Of a DNA stretch of 10,013 nucleotides, positions 1-7,370 are shown piece after piece. A model generated the notes under the pieces. The model did no database searches and was not told the DNA's origin. It saw only the letters and a program-made list of their open reading frames with translations. The DNA is taken from the NCBI GenBank assembly GCA_015478945.1, contig JABUQX010022164.1, forward strand, positions 27,501 to 37,513, given 5' to 3'. Numbering within the stretch: the first letter of the stretch is position 1; each line of letters begins with the position of its first letter. Position numbers and translations under genes: made by a program. Source of the DNA: Trachelipus rathkii. Its lineage: Eukaryota > Arthropoda > Malacostraca > Isopoda > Trachelipodidae.

Positions 1-90
1 TTTCTTCCTTTATTTTTATTTCTGTTTAAATTTATTCTGAGTTTTATTCCGTGTCTTTCTTTTAATTTTTAAATTTCCTTTATTTAAAAT

Positions 91-142
91 TTTATTTATT
101 TATTTATTTATTTATTTATTTTTTTATTTATTTATTTATTTA
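91..142. repeat. (TTTA)n microsatellite in AT-rich flank
   Basis: About 13 near-perfect copies of the tetramer TTTA, with one run of extra T at about 121-125. The surrounding 1-230 is T-rich on this strand and shows no gene or other structure. Confidence 0.9.
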
Positions 143-230
143 CTAATTTTATTTTTTAAGAAGTATAATAAATTTTCTTTTATTTGAAAGAAAAATATGA
201 CTGAAGTATTACAGAATGATTTTCAATAAA

Positions 231-986
231 TGGGAATTCATTTCGACTTCCTTGGGATTTAGTTGGGACTTCATTGGGACAATTGAAATTCGTTTTAATT
301 TGTTGTGATGTTTGTGAGACTTTATTGGGACAAGTGGAATTTGTTTTAATTTATTGGAATTTAGTTGGGACTTCATTGGAACAATTGGAATTCGTTTTAA
401 TTTGTTGGGATGATGTTCATGAGTGAAATTTATTTTAATCTATTGGGATTTAGTTGAGACTTCATTGGGACAGTCGGTATCTGTTTTAATTTGATGGGAT
501 TAAGTTGGGACTTTACTAGGACAGTTGGAAATCGTTTTAATTTGTTGAGATGCCCATGAGAATTTATTGGGACAAGCAGAATTTGTTTTAATCTGTTGGG
601 ACTTAGTTTGGACTTCGATGGGATAGTTGGTATTTGTTTTAATTTGACAGAATTCAGTTGGGACTTCATTAAGACATTTGGAATTCGTTCATATTTATTG
701 GGAATTAAATAAGACATCACTGGGACAATTGAAATTTATTATTTAATTTGTTTGGGTTTAGTTATGACTTCATTGGAAAGTTTGGTATTTGTATGAATTT
801 GTTGGGATTTAGTTTGGACTTCAATGGGACATTTGGAATTGTTTTAATTTGTTGGGATATGGTTGAAACTTTATTTGGGACAGTTGAAATTCGTGGGAAT
901 TTGGTGGAATTTCGTTGAAAATTCATTTGAATCCAGTTTTATTGGGACAGTTGGAATCTTATATGAATTTCTTGGGGACTTCATGA
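231..986. repeat. Degenerate 51-bp minisatellite, about 14-15 units
   Basis: The blocks GGGACTTCATT, GGGACAATT, GGAATTCGTTTTAATTTGTT and GGGATTTAGTT recur in this order with a sum of 51 bp. Units differ by substitutions and a few indels, and divergence grows towards both ends. Because 51 is a multiple of three, the minus strand stays open over 430-720 and reads as a 17-residue repeat close to KQIPTVPMKSQLNPNRL. That frame is probably a by-product of the period: neighbouring units outside it carry stops and frameshifts. GGGA and TTGGAA recur several times inside one unit, which suggests growth from a shorter ancestral motif. I know of no named family for it. Confidence 0.85.
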
Positions 987-1089
987 AACCCCCCAATGAT
1001 TGTTCCGTCTCTACCATTTTATTGTCTCAATATTAGAATGTTTTTCAGTCATATTTTAGGAACAACAGCGACCATTCCGTGAAGAATAT

Positions 1090-1460
<371 letters not shown>

Positions 1461-1561
1461 TCCAAAGGCTAAAAAGGGACTAACGCCTAAACCTAATATT
1501 CCACTACTGAAAAAGACCCGTGATATACGATAATTGATTCAAGCACAAAGCGATAACTTGT

Positions 1562-1632
1562 GAAAAAAAAGGGGAAGAAAGGAGTTGGGAGAGAATAATA
1601 GGGGGGGAGAGGGGAGTTGTGGAAGGGGGTTG
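1562..1632. repeat. Purine-rich (A/G) tract
   Basis: Mostly A and G on the plus strand, including an A8 run, G4, a G7 run and GGGGAG blocks. Such tracts can form H-DNA or G-rich structures, but no function can be read from the sequence. A short open frame at 1585-1770 crosses it and has no recognisable domain; I regard it as chance. Confidence 0.6.
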
Positions 1633-1774
1633 ATACACTTTATTTCTTTATCCCCTTACCAAATTTTAACCCCCATTTTTTTTTTTTTTAAAAAAGGAAA
1701 AATAAAAACTATATTTTTTATCTATATAAAATACGTACCAAAATGGTTAAAAAAAAATATCGCGAAATAAAAAG

Positions 1775-1889
1775 TAAGGGATTTTTTTTATTTTTATTTT
1801 TAACTTTTTTTATTAATTTTTTTCTGTAACTTTTATTTCTTTTTCTTTCTTTTCTTTTTTTCTCTCTCTCTCCCTCTCTTTCTGTGTAG
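1775..1889 (+). other. Polypyrimidine tract ending in an acceptor-like AG
   Basis: A long pyrimidine-rich stretch runs through (CT)n at 1860-1880 and ends in TGTGTAG with AG at 1888-1889. This is the form of a metazoan 3' splice site. The three frames after it stop within about 6 to 22 codons, and I find no clear donor or conserved peptide. It could be a terminal exon boundary, a relic, or low-complexity sequence. Confidence 0.25.
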
Positions 1890-2128
1890 AAAGAAAATTA
1901 TGCAATAGATGCGGATGGGTTACATGGCTTGCAACGATTTAAGACCTTCTCATAAGTTTCAAGAGAAAGATTTCCTGTTTATTTATCTCGAGAGTTTTGC
2001 TGTAAAGACTTCATAGAGGGAATGGCTAAGGACGCATTTGTTATCCACGATACTTTCCGAAATTTTGGTTGGGCGCAGTTGATATAAGATTTTAAAAGAC
2101 ATACTGTCACAGAAAAATTATTTCATAT

Positions 2129-2130
<2 letters not shown>
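1890..2130. other. Moderately complex sequence without a recognised gene
   Basis: About 240 bp of balanced composition between a pyrimidine tract and an (AT)n array. Every frame is interrupted. Not recognised. It may be the left part of the same insertion or unique locus that continues after the (AT)n array at 2286. Confidence 0.5.
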
Positions 2131-2165
<35 letters not shown>

Positions 2166-2187
2166 ATATATAATATAATATTAATAT

Positions 2188-2228
<41 letters not shown>

Positions 2229-2285
2229 TATATATATATAATATATATATATATATATAATATATATATTAGTATATAATATATA
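2131..2285. repeat. (AT)n microsatellite with TAATAT interruptions
   Basis: Alternating AT over about 155 bp, broken at several points by TAATAT-type shifts of phase. It separates two stretches of complex sequence. Confidence 0.95.
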
Positions 2286-2637
2286 GGGGCGAACAGGCTA
2301 GCAACACGGCCTTATACTTTTTTTGCTTGCAGAACTCCTGGAACAGCATTGGAATCTTATGCGCTTAGAAACATGATATTCTGAAGGGCTCTGGGAGAAC
2401 GAGTTTCCTAAGGCAATTGGAAGACGATGCTAGTTCCCTGAAAAGGGTGAAACCTACTACCTCTGAGTGTACTAACCAAGGACAAGCATGCGACAAATCC
2501 ATTGCCGCAGAAGATGGTTCTACAGAGTTCTAGGATCAAGATTTTCTGGGCCAGAAGGATGAAGATGCTGGTCAACTGACAGGGCGGAAAGCCCTAAGCT
2601 ACTTGAGATGGTAAAAAAAAAAAAAAAATAAAAATAA
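2286..2637 (+). other. Complex segment ending in an A-rich tail; possible retroposed sequence
   Basis: About 325 bp of near-balanced composition (2286-2611) is followed directly by an A-rich tail: 16 As broken only by one T, then AAAATAAATA. One plus-strand frame is open without a Met from about 2367 to a TAG near 2534 and includes FLRQLEDDASSLKRV; I do not recognise it. Two small hairpins lie in it: CCCT-GAAA-AGGG at 2436-2447 and AGGGC-GGAAA-GCCCT at 2581-2595. The pyrimidine run ending GCTTGCAG near 2331 resembles a splice acceptor. The tail suggests a retroposon or processed transcript. No flanking target-site duplication is visible, because both flanks are (AT)n. Confidence 0.4.
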
Positions 2638-2688
2638 ATATATATATATAATATATATATATATATAATATTATATATATATATAATA

Positions 2689-2719
<31 letters not shown>

Positions 2720-2784
2720 CTGTGTGTGTGTGTTGTGTGTGTTGTGTGGTGTGTGTGTGTAGGTGTGTAAATGTGTGTGTGTTT
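2638..2784. repeat. (AT)n followed by (TG)n
   Basis: An (AT)n block to about 2719 switches to (TG)n with occasional lost or extra bases to about 2784. The junction with the preceding A-rich tail fits microsatellite growth from a poly(A) tail. Confidence 0.95.
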
Positions 2785-2902
2785 TGAAACTTAAATCTGC
2801 CCAGGAGTATGTTTTTTCAAGCTGCGGCACCCAAAATATGCACCAAGCCCACTACTTCCCATCGCACTATTTGGGTTGGCGGCCTCCGATTTCTCTGCAT
2901 GT
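2785..2902. other. Short complex stretch, nothing recognised
   Basis: About 118 bp of mixed composition between (TG)n and the 8-bp array. Open frames starting here (from 2763, 2809 and 2876) are long only because they run into the 8-bp array, which has no stop in any of the three plus-strand frames. I see no domain in their unique parts. Confidence 0.4.
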
Positions 2903-3148
2903 CAAATTCTCAGTTTCTCAATTTCTCAATTTCTCAATTTCTCAATTTCTCAATTTCTCAATTTCTCAATTTCTCAATTTCTCAATTTCTCAATTTCTCA
3001 ATTTCTCAATTTCTCAATTTCTCAATTTCTCAATTTCTCAATTTCTCAATTTCTCAATTTCTCAATTTCTCAATTTCTCAATTTCTCAATTTCTCAATTT
3101 CTCAATTTCTCAATTTCTCAATTTCTCAATTTCTCAATTTTCTCATTT
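2903..3148. repeat. (CAATTTCT)n, about 29 copies of an 8-bp unit
   Basis: An almost perfect head-to-tail array of CAATTTCT, with variants only at the left edge (CAGTTTCT) and right edge (an added T, then CATTTTTC). Such low divergence points to recent expansion. Since 8 is not a multiple of three, each frame encodes the same repeating octapeptide-like string (SQFLNFSI), which explains three overlapping open frames. They are not genes. Confidence 0.97.
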
Positions 3149-3227
3149 TTCAACTAAACCCCAGTGACTTTCTTTTAGCTCTCAAACCACAGTCAATGAA
3201 CTTGTCTTCAACTCTTCTATCTATAAA

Positions 3228-3252
3228 GACCTTGACCTTGACCTTGACCTTG
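3228..3252. repeat. Short (GACCTT)4 hexamer array
   Basis: Four copies of GACCTT plus one base. It sits immediately before the LINE endonuclease remnant and interrupts what would be its upstream reading frame, so it probably arose inside the dead element. Confidence 0.85.
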
Positions 3253-3255
3253 TAG

Positions 3256-3590
3256 CTCCCTACCCGTATCCCTGATCTTCTTGGAGATGAACCCAGCATT
3301 CTTCACCTTTTCTTAATTTCTAATCCTTCTGCTTATGCTGTTAAACTCAGGGTTTCCGCCTCTGGGTTCTTTCTATCACCTTCTTATCTGTGTATCCTGT
3401 CTGTCCCTTCAAACCTTCTACAGAAAGACCCAAACCTACCACATTTCGGTGCTGAAAACTGGTCGGACATGCTGTCAAACAACTGTGATTTCAATTGGAA
3501 TGATTTTTTGCTTCGGCGTGAGAGGTCTTTTAGTGCGTAGAAAATGTAATAAGCTTTCTAGTTACTCTTCCTCAAGTCCTTTCTAGGATT
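3256..3590 (+). pseudogene. Decayed LINE (non-LTR retrotransposon) endonuclease domain fragment
   Basis: The frame 3256-3540 reads [19 protein letters not shown] and then [10 protein letters not shown] near its start. This is the characteristic C-terminal half of the exonuclease/endonuclease/phosphatase (EEP) domain that nicks target DNA in LINEs. The expected next block, normally containing the catalytic SDH, appears in the +1 frame as [14 protein letters not shown] from about 3351. There the SDH position reads FYH or SYH, so the catalytic Asp is lost. The alignment then returns to the first frame ([10 protein letters not shown] and FNWNDF), and shifts again after 3511 (CVENVISFL in the third frame). 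At least three frameshifts, a stop just upstream (TAG, 3253-3255), and absence of the N-terminal endonuclease and the reverse transcriptase make it a dead, truncated fragment. Family resemblance is from memory; a protein search would settle the clade. Confidence 0.75.
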
Positions 3591-3593
3591 TTG

Positions 3594-3617
3594 AAAAAAA
3601 AAAAAAAAAAAAAAAAA
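3594..3617 (+). repeat. A24 homopolymer
   Basis: Twenty-four uninterrupted A residues directly after the LINE remnant. It could be a poly(A) tail of an insertion whose source was a truncated transcript, or an independent homopolymer. No AATAAA lies just upstream, and no clear duplication flanks the pair. Confidence 0.85.
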
Positions 3618-3690
3618 TTGCAACTCTAACATTGGTAAACCTTTTTCCATCCTCTGGATTCACAGATGATAGGTATGGGTAGGGTGTGTG

Positions 3691-3830
3691 TAGGGTTGGG
3701 AAAGGAAAAAAACAAGGTCGTTTTTTTCCGAAAAAAAACGTTTTATTTTTTCATAAAAAAAAACACAGCCTGAAAAAAACAAGTAAAAATTTGTTTTTTT
3801 CGTTTTTTTCAATTAAGTTGTGGAATTTAC
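3691..3830. repeat. Left terminal and subterminal region of the hAT-like element
   Basis: It starts with the terminal inverted repeat and then carries several copies of a CG-T7-C type motif in both orientations, which give local self-complementarity (for example around 3719-3745). In hAT elements such subterminal repeats are transposase binding sites; that role is inferred here. Confidence 0.65.
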
Positions 3831-4076
3831 ATGTTTGAAAAATTATATTATAAATTTTAGCAAATATGCTCTAATTTGGACATTTTTGGTTCCAATTTCC
3901 TACAAGGTGGAGCCCCTGAGTTTGTGTTCAAAATCTTTTATGGGTTTAAATAATTTTTATTTTATATTCTGAATTTTGATATTCATAATATTTGTTTGTG
4001 GTTTCATTAATGTTTTCTTACTCTGTTTCAGCTTTCAGTAGCATTTTTATCATAATTATTTAATCAGAATTTAGAA

Positions 4077-4216
4077 ATGCCACAGGCAAAAAGTGGTGTG
4101 ACTGTACTTTTTAAGGAAATAAAAGGTTGCAAAGGCCTTCGCATGAATATATAACTTTTGTTGTGTAGACGTTGCAAAAACTGTATTATTGGCTCAATCT
4201 AGAACTAGGATAATTC
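4077..4216 (+). pseudogene. Remnant of a transposase N-terminus with BED-type zinc finger
   Basis: ATG at 4077 opens MPQAKSGVTVLFKEIKG and continues to a TAA at 4152. The same frame resumes without a shift as LLLCRRCKNCIIGS at about 4155-4196, before two further stops near 4200. The C-x2-C pair preceded by an FKE-type segment fits the start of the BED zinc finger found at the N-terminus of many hAT transposases; the H and second C of the finger are not visible. Position inside the element, soon after the left end, fits a transposase start. A later open stretch, ADEPSDNELDSSQYF near 4384-4428, may be another scrap of the same protein. The catalytic RNase H-like core is missing. Confidence 0.45.
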
Positions 4217-4864
4217 CTTAAAATTGTTGCCAACTGAGGAGATGATTATGCTAAGTGGCAGCGTAAGCTAAGAGTTCTGTATACTGGCCCTGCCCTTCAC
4301 CACTGTCATCTCACACGATACTTCATACGACTGAGATATCAGACTTTATCAGTCATATCAAAATTAAATGTGGCTGATCACGCTGATGAGCCCAGTGATA
4401 ATGAGCTTGACAGTAGTCAGTACTTCAGGAGTTGACTGGGTCTGGGGAGTGGGGACTAGTGATTATGGTGAATCAAAAGTTGATATTCCAAAGCCAAATA
4501 TTTAATTTAGTCATTCACTCAACCTCCTTCATTTATATTTATTGGATATATTTTAATTTCAAATAATTTTTATTATTTCATTTGCATCCCTTAAGTCACT
4601 TTTGAGTTGTCATTCAGCCTCATTCTATATAAATATAAAATACATTAATATTTAAAATTAAATTTTAAATATGATTATATGATGCAAATGTAAAATACAT
4701 AGTTAAATTAGTAAGTAGAAGCCTACAAACAGCAGTCTGCAGGCTACAACCTACTGTACATTGTAACGAAAACATTGATAAAATATAAGAGAAAGGTAGT
4801 TCTTCTATTTTATAAATCATAATGGAATATTTGTTTAATTTCAAGTATCCTTATATTTGAAAAA

Positions 4865-5004
4865 TGAAAATACTCAAGTGAAATATCATATTAGCCTCTT
4901 TATATTTTTAAAAATACATTTTATGAAAAAAACGAAAAAAAATGAAAAAAACGAAAATAACATGAAAAAACACGATTTGAAAAAAGTTTTTTTTCCCAAG
5001 CCTA
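4865..5004. repeat. Right terminal and subterminal region of the hAT-like element
   Basis: Runs of A6-A8 separated by CG, TG or CACG mirror the left end in inverted orientation, and the region closes with TTTCCCAAGCCTA at 4992-5004, followed by the duplicated octamer. Confidence 0.65.
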
Positions 5005-5183
5005 AGTGTGTGTGGTTGACTAGAGTTTGATCTAATGATTAATTGATATTTAAAATAAAAAGAATAAAAGATTTAGTAAAGATTTAAAATGTTTATAATA
5101 ATTTTATGTAATGTTCATGCAAAAAATAATATTTTTATGTTAGGTTATACAAATTATAAAGTAAAAATATCTACTTTACTAAT

Positions 5184-5291
5184 CCTAAAGCAGTAAGTCA
5201 ATAAAGCAAAAGCGCAGGGCTAGGGCTAGGGCTAGGGCTAGGGCTGTTGTGAGGCGTTTGCGGTACTGCTTTATTGACTTAATGCCCTAGG
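5184..5291. repeat. Foldback (hairpin) element with 25-bp arms
   Basis: The arms 5184-5208 and 5267-5291 are inverted copies matching at 22 of 25 positions, including the perfect core AAGTCAATAAAGCA. Weaker similarity extends several bases outward. The 58-bp interior holds (AGGGCT)5. The arm sequence CCTAAAGCAGTAA recurs at the start of each unit of the tandem array at 8126-8540. It could be a small foldback or MITE-like element; no convincing target duplication is visible in the AT-rich flanks. Confidence 0.75.
5216..5245 (+). repeat. (AGGGCT)5, canonical G-quadruplex motif
   Basis: Five GGG tracts spaced by exactly three bases (CTA) lie in the loop of the hairpin. This meets the G3N1-7 quadruplex rule and looks like a TTAGGG telomere motif with C in place of the first T. 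It is interstitial and short, so it is not a telomere. Confidence 0.9.
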
Positions 5292-5528
5292 GTTTAAAAA
5301 TTTTTAAAATGTAGCAAAAAATTTTTTTTAGTTAAAATATAAAATATTTTAAATAATTTTTTTCATTCATTTTAAAAAAAAAAATAAATAAAATAAAACA
5401 AAATATAAATGTAAACTATAAGTTTTAAAATAAATAAAAAAAAACTTGAACAAAATAAAAATAAAAACTTAATCATTATCTAAATATTTCATGATGCAAA
5501 AGAAATATATTAGTTTACGTTTGCCTAA
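5292..5528. other. AT-rich spacer
   Basis: Runs of A and T with (AAAT)-like stretches. Nothing recognisable. Confidence 0.6.
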
Positions 5529-5807
5529 AGAAAATGAGATTTGAGGCTGATACATGATCATCTATGTAATTATTTGTTATTAGATGAATTCATTTCATTC
5601 TTAAAGGTGAAGCCCCCTTTTCGGGGTTCGGTCCCCATATCGTGTGGGTGTCTTACCTTTTCAGACCCCTCAGGATATCATCTTTCGACATTTCAGCACA
5701 TATGGATTGATGTAACATATATTAGAAAGGCAAAACGCAAGTTTTTGTTCAGAGGCCGCACTCCAAGGGAGTATTAATGCTACAGGTTCCACGCAACCTT
5801 TCTGTAT
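5529..5807. other. Moderately complex segment, no recognised gene
   Basis: Mixed composition with a plus-strand open frame 5541-5777 of 78 codons that has no recognisable domain and, I think, no coding role. A GC-rich foldback core at about 5613-5637 (CCCC-TTTTC-GGGG, with a competing GGGG-TTCGGT-CCCC) stands out in the AT-rich setting and resembles the hairpin at 7335-7347 in the repeat array. It could be an old mobile-element fragment. Confidence 0.4.
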
Positions 5808-5897
5808 ATAAATATATATAATATATATATATTATATATATGTAATAAATATTATATATATACTATATGTATATATAATATATAATATACACATATT

Positions 5898-5970
<73 letters not shown>

Positions 5971-6121
5971 TTATTATATATATATATATATATATATATA
6001 ATTATAATATATATAATATGTAATATATATATATATATATATACCGGTGTATATATTATATATATATATATTATATAAACTTAATATATATACATTTATA
6101 ATTATATATATACTATATATC

Positions 6122-6174
<53 letters not shown>
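5808..6174. repeat. (AT)n array followed by (AG)n
   Basis: Imperfect AT repeats over about 330 bp (5808-6136), with phase changes and a CCGG island near 6045, end in 19 copies of AG (about 6137-6174). Open frames at this edge are repeat artefacts. Confidence 0.95.
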
Positions 6175-6178
<4 letters not shown>

Positions 6179-6340
6179 GAGCTATATCAGCGGGTGGAGT
6201 TTGCGACATCGTATTCCCCTCAAACTTGACCCTCCCAACAGTTGGTGACGTCGCCTTGCCTGTACCGAGGTTTCGCCTCGCTACACCCACGTATGAGGAT
6301 GGGGCTGAGCCCCAAAACTTGGCAATGGTTATAGATACGC
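6175..6340. other. GC-richer flank with small hairpins
   Basis: Mixed sequence before the tandem repeat array. It includes GGTGACGTCGCC (6243-6254, imperfect palindrome), CGAGG-TTTCG-CCTCG (about 6266-6280) and GGGGC-TGA-GCCCC (6301-6313). The last one precedes the first array unit in the same way that GC hairpins precede later units, so this may be the decayed end of a preceding unit. Confidence 0.45.
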
Positions 6341-7370
6341 AAAAATCACAGAGTGCATAGAAGAGGAAGGGAGAATTAAAGTACGGAGCCTGAGTTAAAT
6401 GGCGGAACAAATAAGCCGGTGCCGGTGCAGGAGCCGCAGTCGGAGCCAGAACCGGAGTTGAAATCTGGCCACAAACACAAAATGCGTCAAATGTGGTCTC
6501 CTTATATATGTTATCGAACCCGTAGAACTCAATTTTGACTGTGTCAGAACCCTCAGTGGTGTTTGAGAACTCCCCAGGAGGGGGGTCCAATCTGAAAAAA
6601 AGAAATGCATTGAATGCAAAGCAGAGGAAGATTTAGGATGAATGATGAAGAGTAAGGATGGGGAAGGAATAAGAACAAGTCTCATGTGTCGGAGCAAATG
6701 AGCCATTACCGGAGCACTGAGCCGGAGAGAGATGAAATCTGGCTACAAGCACATAATGGGTCAAATGTGGTGTCCTTATAAATGTTATCAAACCCTTAGA
6801 ACTTGATTATGAGGGTTTCAAGTTCCCTATGGGTGTCTGCGAGGCCAGAAGGGGTTCTGAGCCTAAAAGCACAGAGTGCGTGACAGAAGAAGACGGAGGA
6901 AAGATGAAAGAGAAGAAGTCTCCTGTGTCGGAGCAAATGAGTCATTGCTGGAACCAGTGCTGGAGCCAAAGCCGGAACCGGTGCCGTGCCGAGTTAGTAA
7001 ACATTCGTTTAATAATACAATTTTGTTATCAATGTATATGCTTATAAGGACGTAGAACTTGATTTTGGGGATTTCAGAACCCTGAAGGGCATCTGCGAGC
7101 GCCCCAAGTGGGGGGGTTCCCATAAAAAAGCACAGAGTGGGTGTTTGAGGAGAGATGTATGGAATGCATAACAGAGGAAGATGGAGGAGGGAGTCGGAGT
7201 CATAGCCTGAGCCGGTGCTGAATCCGTGTCAGTAAACATTCGCTTAATAATATAATATTGGTGTTAATGTATATGTTTATAAAGATGTAGATTTCAAATA
7301 TGAGGGTTTCAAGTTCCTAATGGATGTCTGTAAGCCCCCTGAGGGGGTTCCAGAAAAAGATAAATGAAAA
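6341..7370. repeat. Four diverged tandem units (~235-275 bp) of an unnamed mosaic repeat
   Basis: Shared anchors mark the units. CACAGAGTG occurs at 6347, 6870 and 7131. TAGAACT-like blocks, each just after CTTATA, occur near 6521, 6796, 7051 and 7286 (spacing 275, 255, 235). Each unit has a fixed order: CACAGAGTG box, GA-rich tract (GAGGAAGA, GAAGAAG), TGTGTCGGAGCAAATGAG box, a GC-rich tract with 6-bp period (CCGGTG, CCGGAG, CCGGAA variants), an AT-rich linker, a TTGATTTTGGGGGTTTCA-like box, and a GC hairpin followed by GTTC or GTCC. Two linker types occur: AAATCTGG type in units 1 and 2, and TAGTAAACATTCGTTTAATA type in units 3 and 4. Open frames here (for example minus 6102-6590) are Pro/Ala-rich products of the hexamer period and not conserved between units. 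Confidence 0.75.

Larger units (their letters stand above)
3691..5004. mobile_element. hAT-like DNA transposon, internally degraded, 1314 bp
   Basis: The left end TAGGGTTGGGAAA at 3691 matches the reverse complement of the right end at about 4992-5004 (TAGGCTTGGGAAA), 12 of 13. The flanking octamers are GGTGTGTG (3683-3690) and AGTGTGTG (5005-5012), 7 of 8 identical, an 8-bp target-site duplication. Short inverted repeats starting TAGGG or CAGGG with 8-bp duplications are hallmarks of the hAT superfamily. Subterminal motifs support this: TTTTTTTCGTTTTTTTC at 3794-3810 is the exact reverse complement of 4925-4941, and shorter relatives lie at 3719-3760 and 4945-4985. The inside is AT-rich except for about 4070-4460, which carries transposase remnants. 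A full hAT element is usually 2.5-5 kb, so this copy is internally deleted and non-autonomous. Confidence 0.8.

Noticed and set aside
231..986. CRISPR-like array
   Set aside because: Units abut with no unique spacers and drift gradually in sequence; the genome is eukaryotic.
2763..3255. Three overlapping plus-strand open frames with SQFLNFSI repeats
   Set aside because: An 8-bp array without stops is open in all three frames; the flanking unique parts show no domain.
5216..5245. Telomere repeat
   Set aside because: Only five copies, GGGCTA and not TTAGGG or TTAGG, and it is interstitial inside a hairpin.
5541..5777. 78-codon open frame
   Set aside because: No recognisable motif, no codon signal that I can see, and it lies in a segment that may be a repeat fragment.
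6510..6540. Possible Pol III B box on the minus strand (GGGTTCGATAAC), suggesting a tRNA-derived SINE
   Set aside because: Present in some units and the inverted copy, but no A box at the right distance and no tRNA-like fold; the matching units 3 and 4 lack it.
6102..6706. Minus-strand open frames of 162 and 103 codons, Pro/Ala- and Ser-rich
   Set aside because: They run through (AT)n, (AG)n and the hexamer-periodic part of a tandem repeat, and the reading frame is not kept in the other units.
6341..7370. Helitron ends with the GC hairpins as 3' terminators
   Set aside because: No CTRR end follows the hairpins at the expected distance and no TC start is definable.
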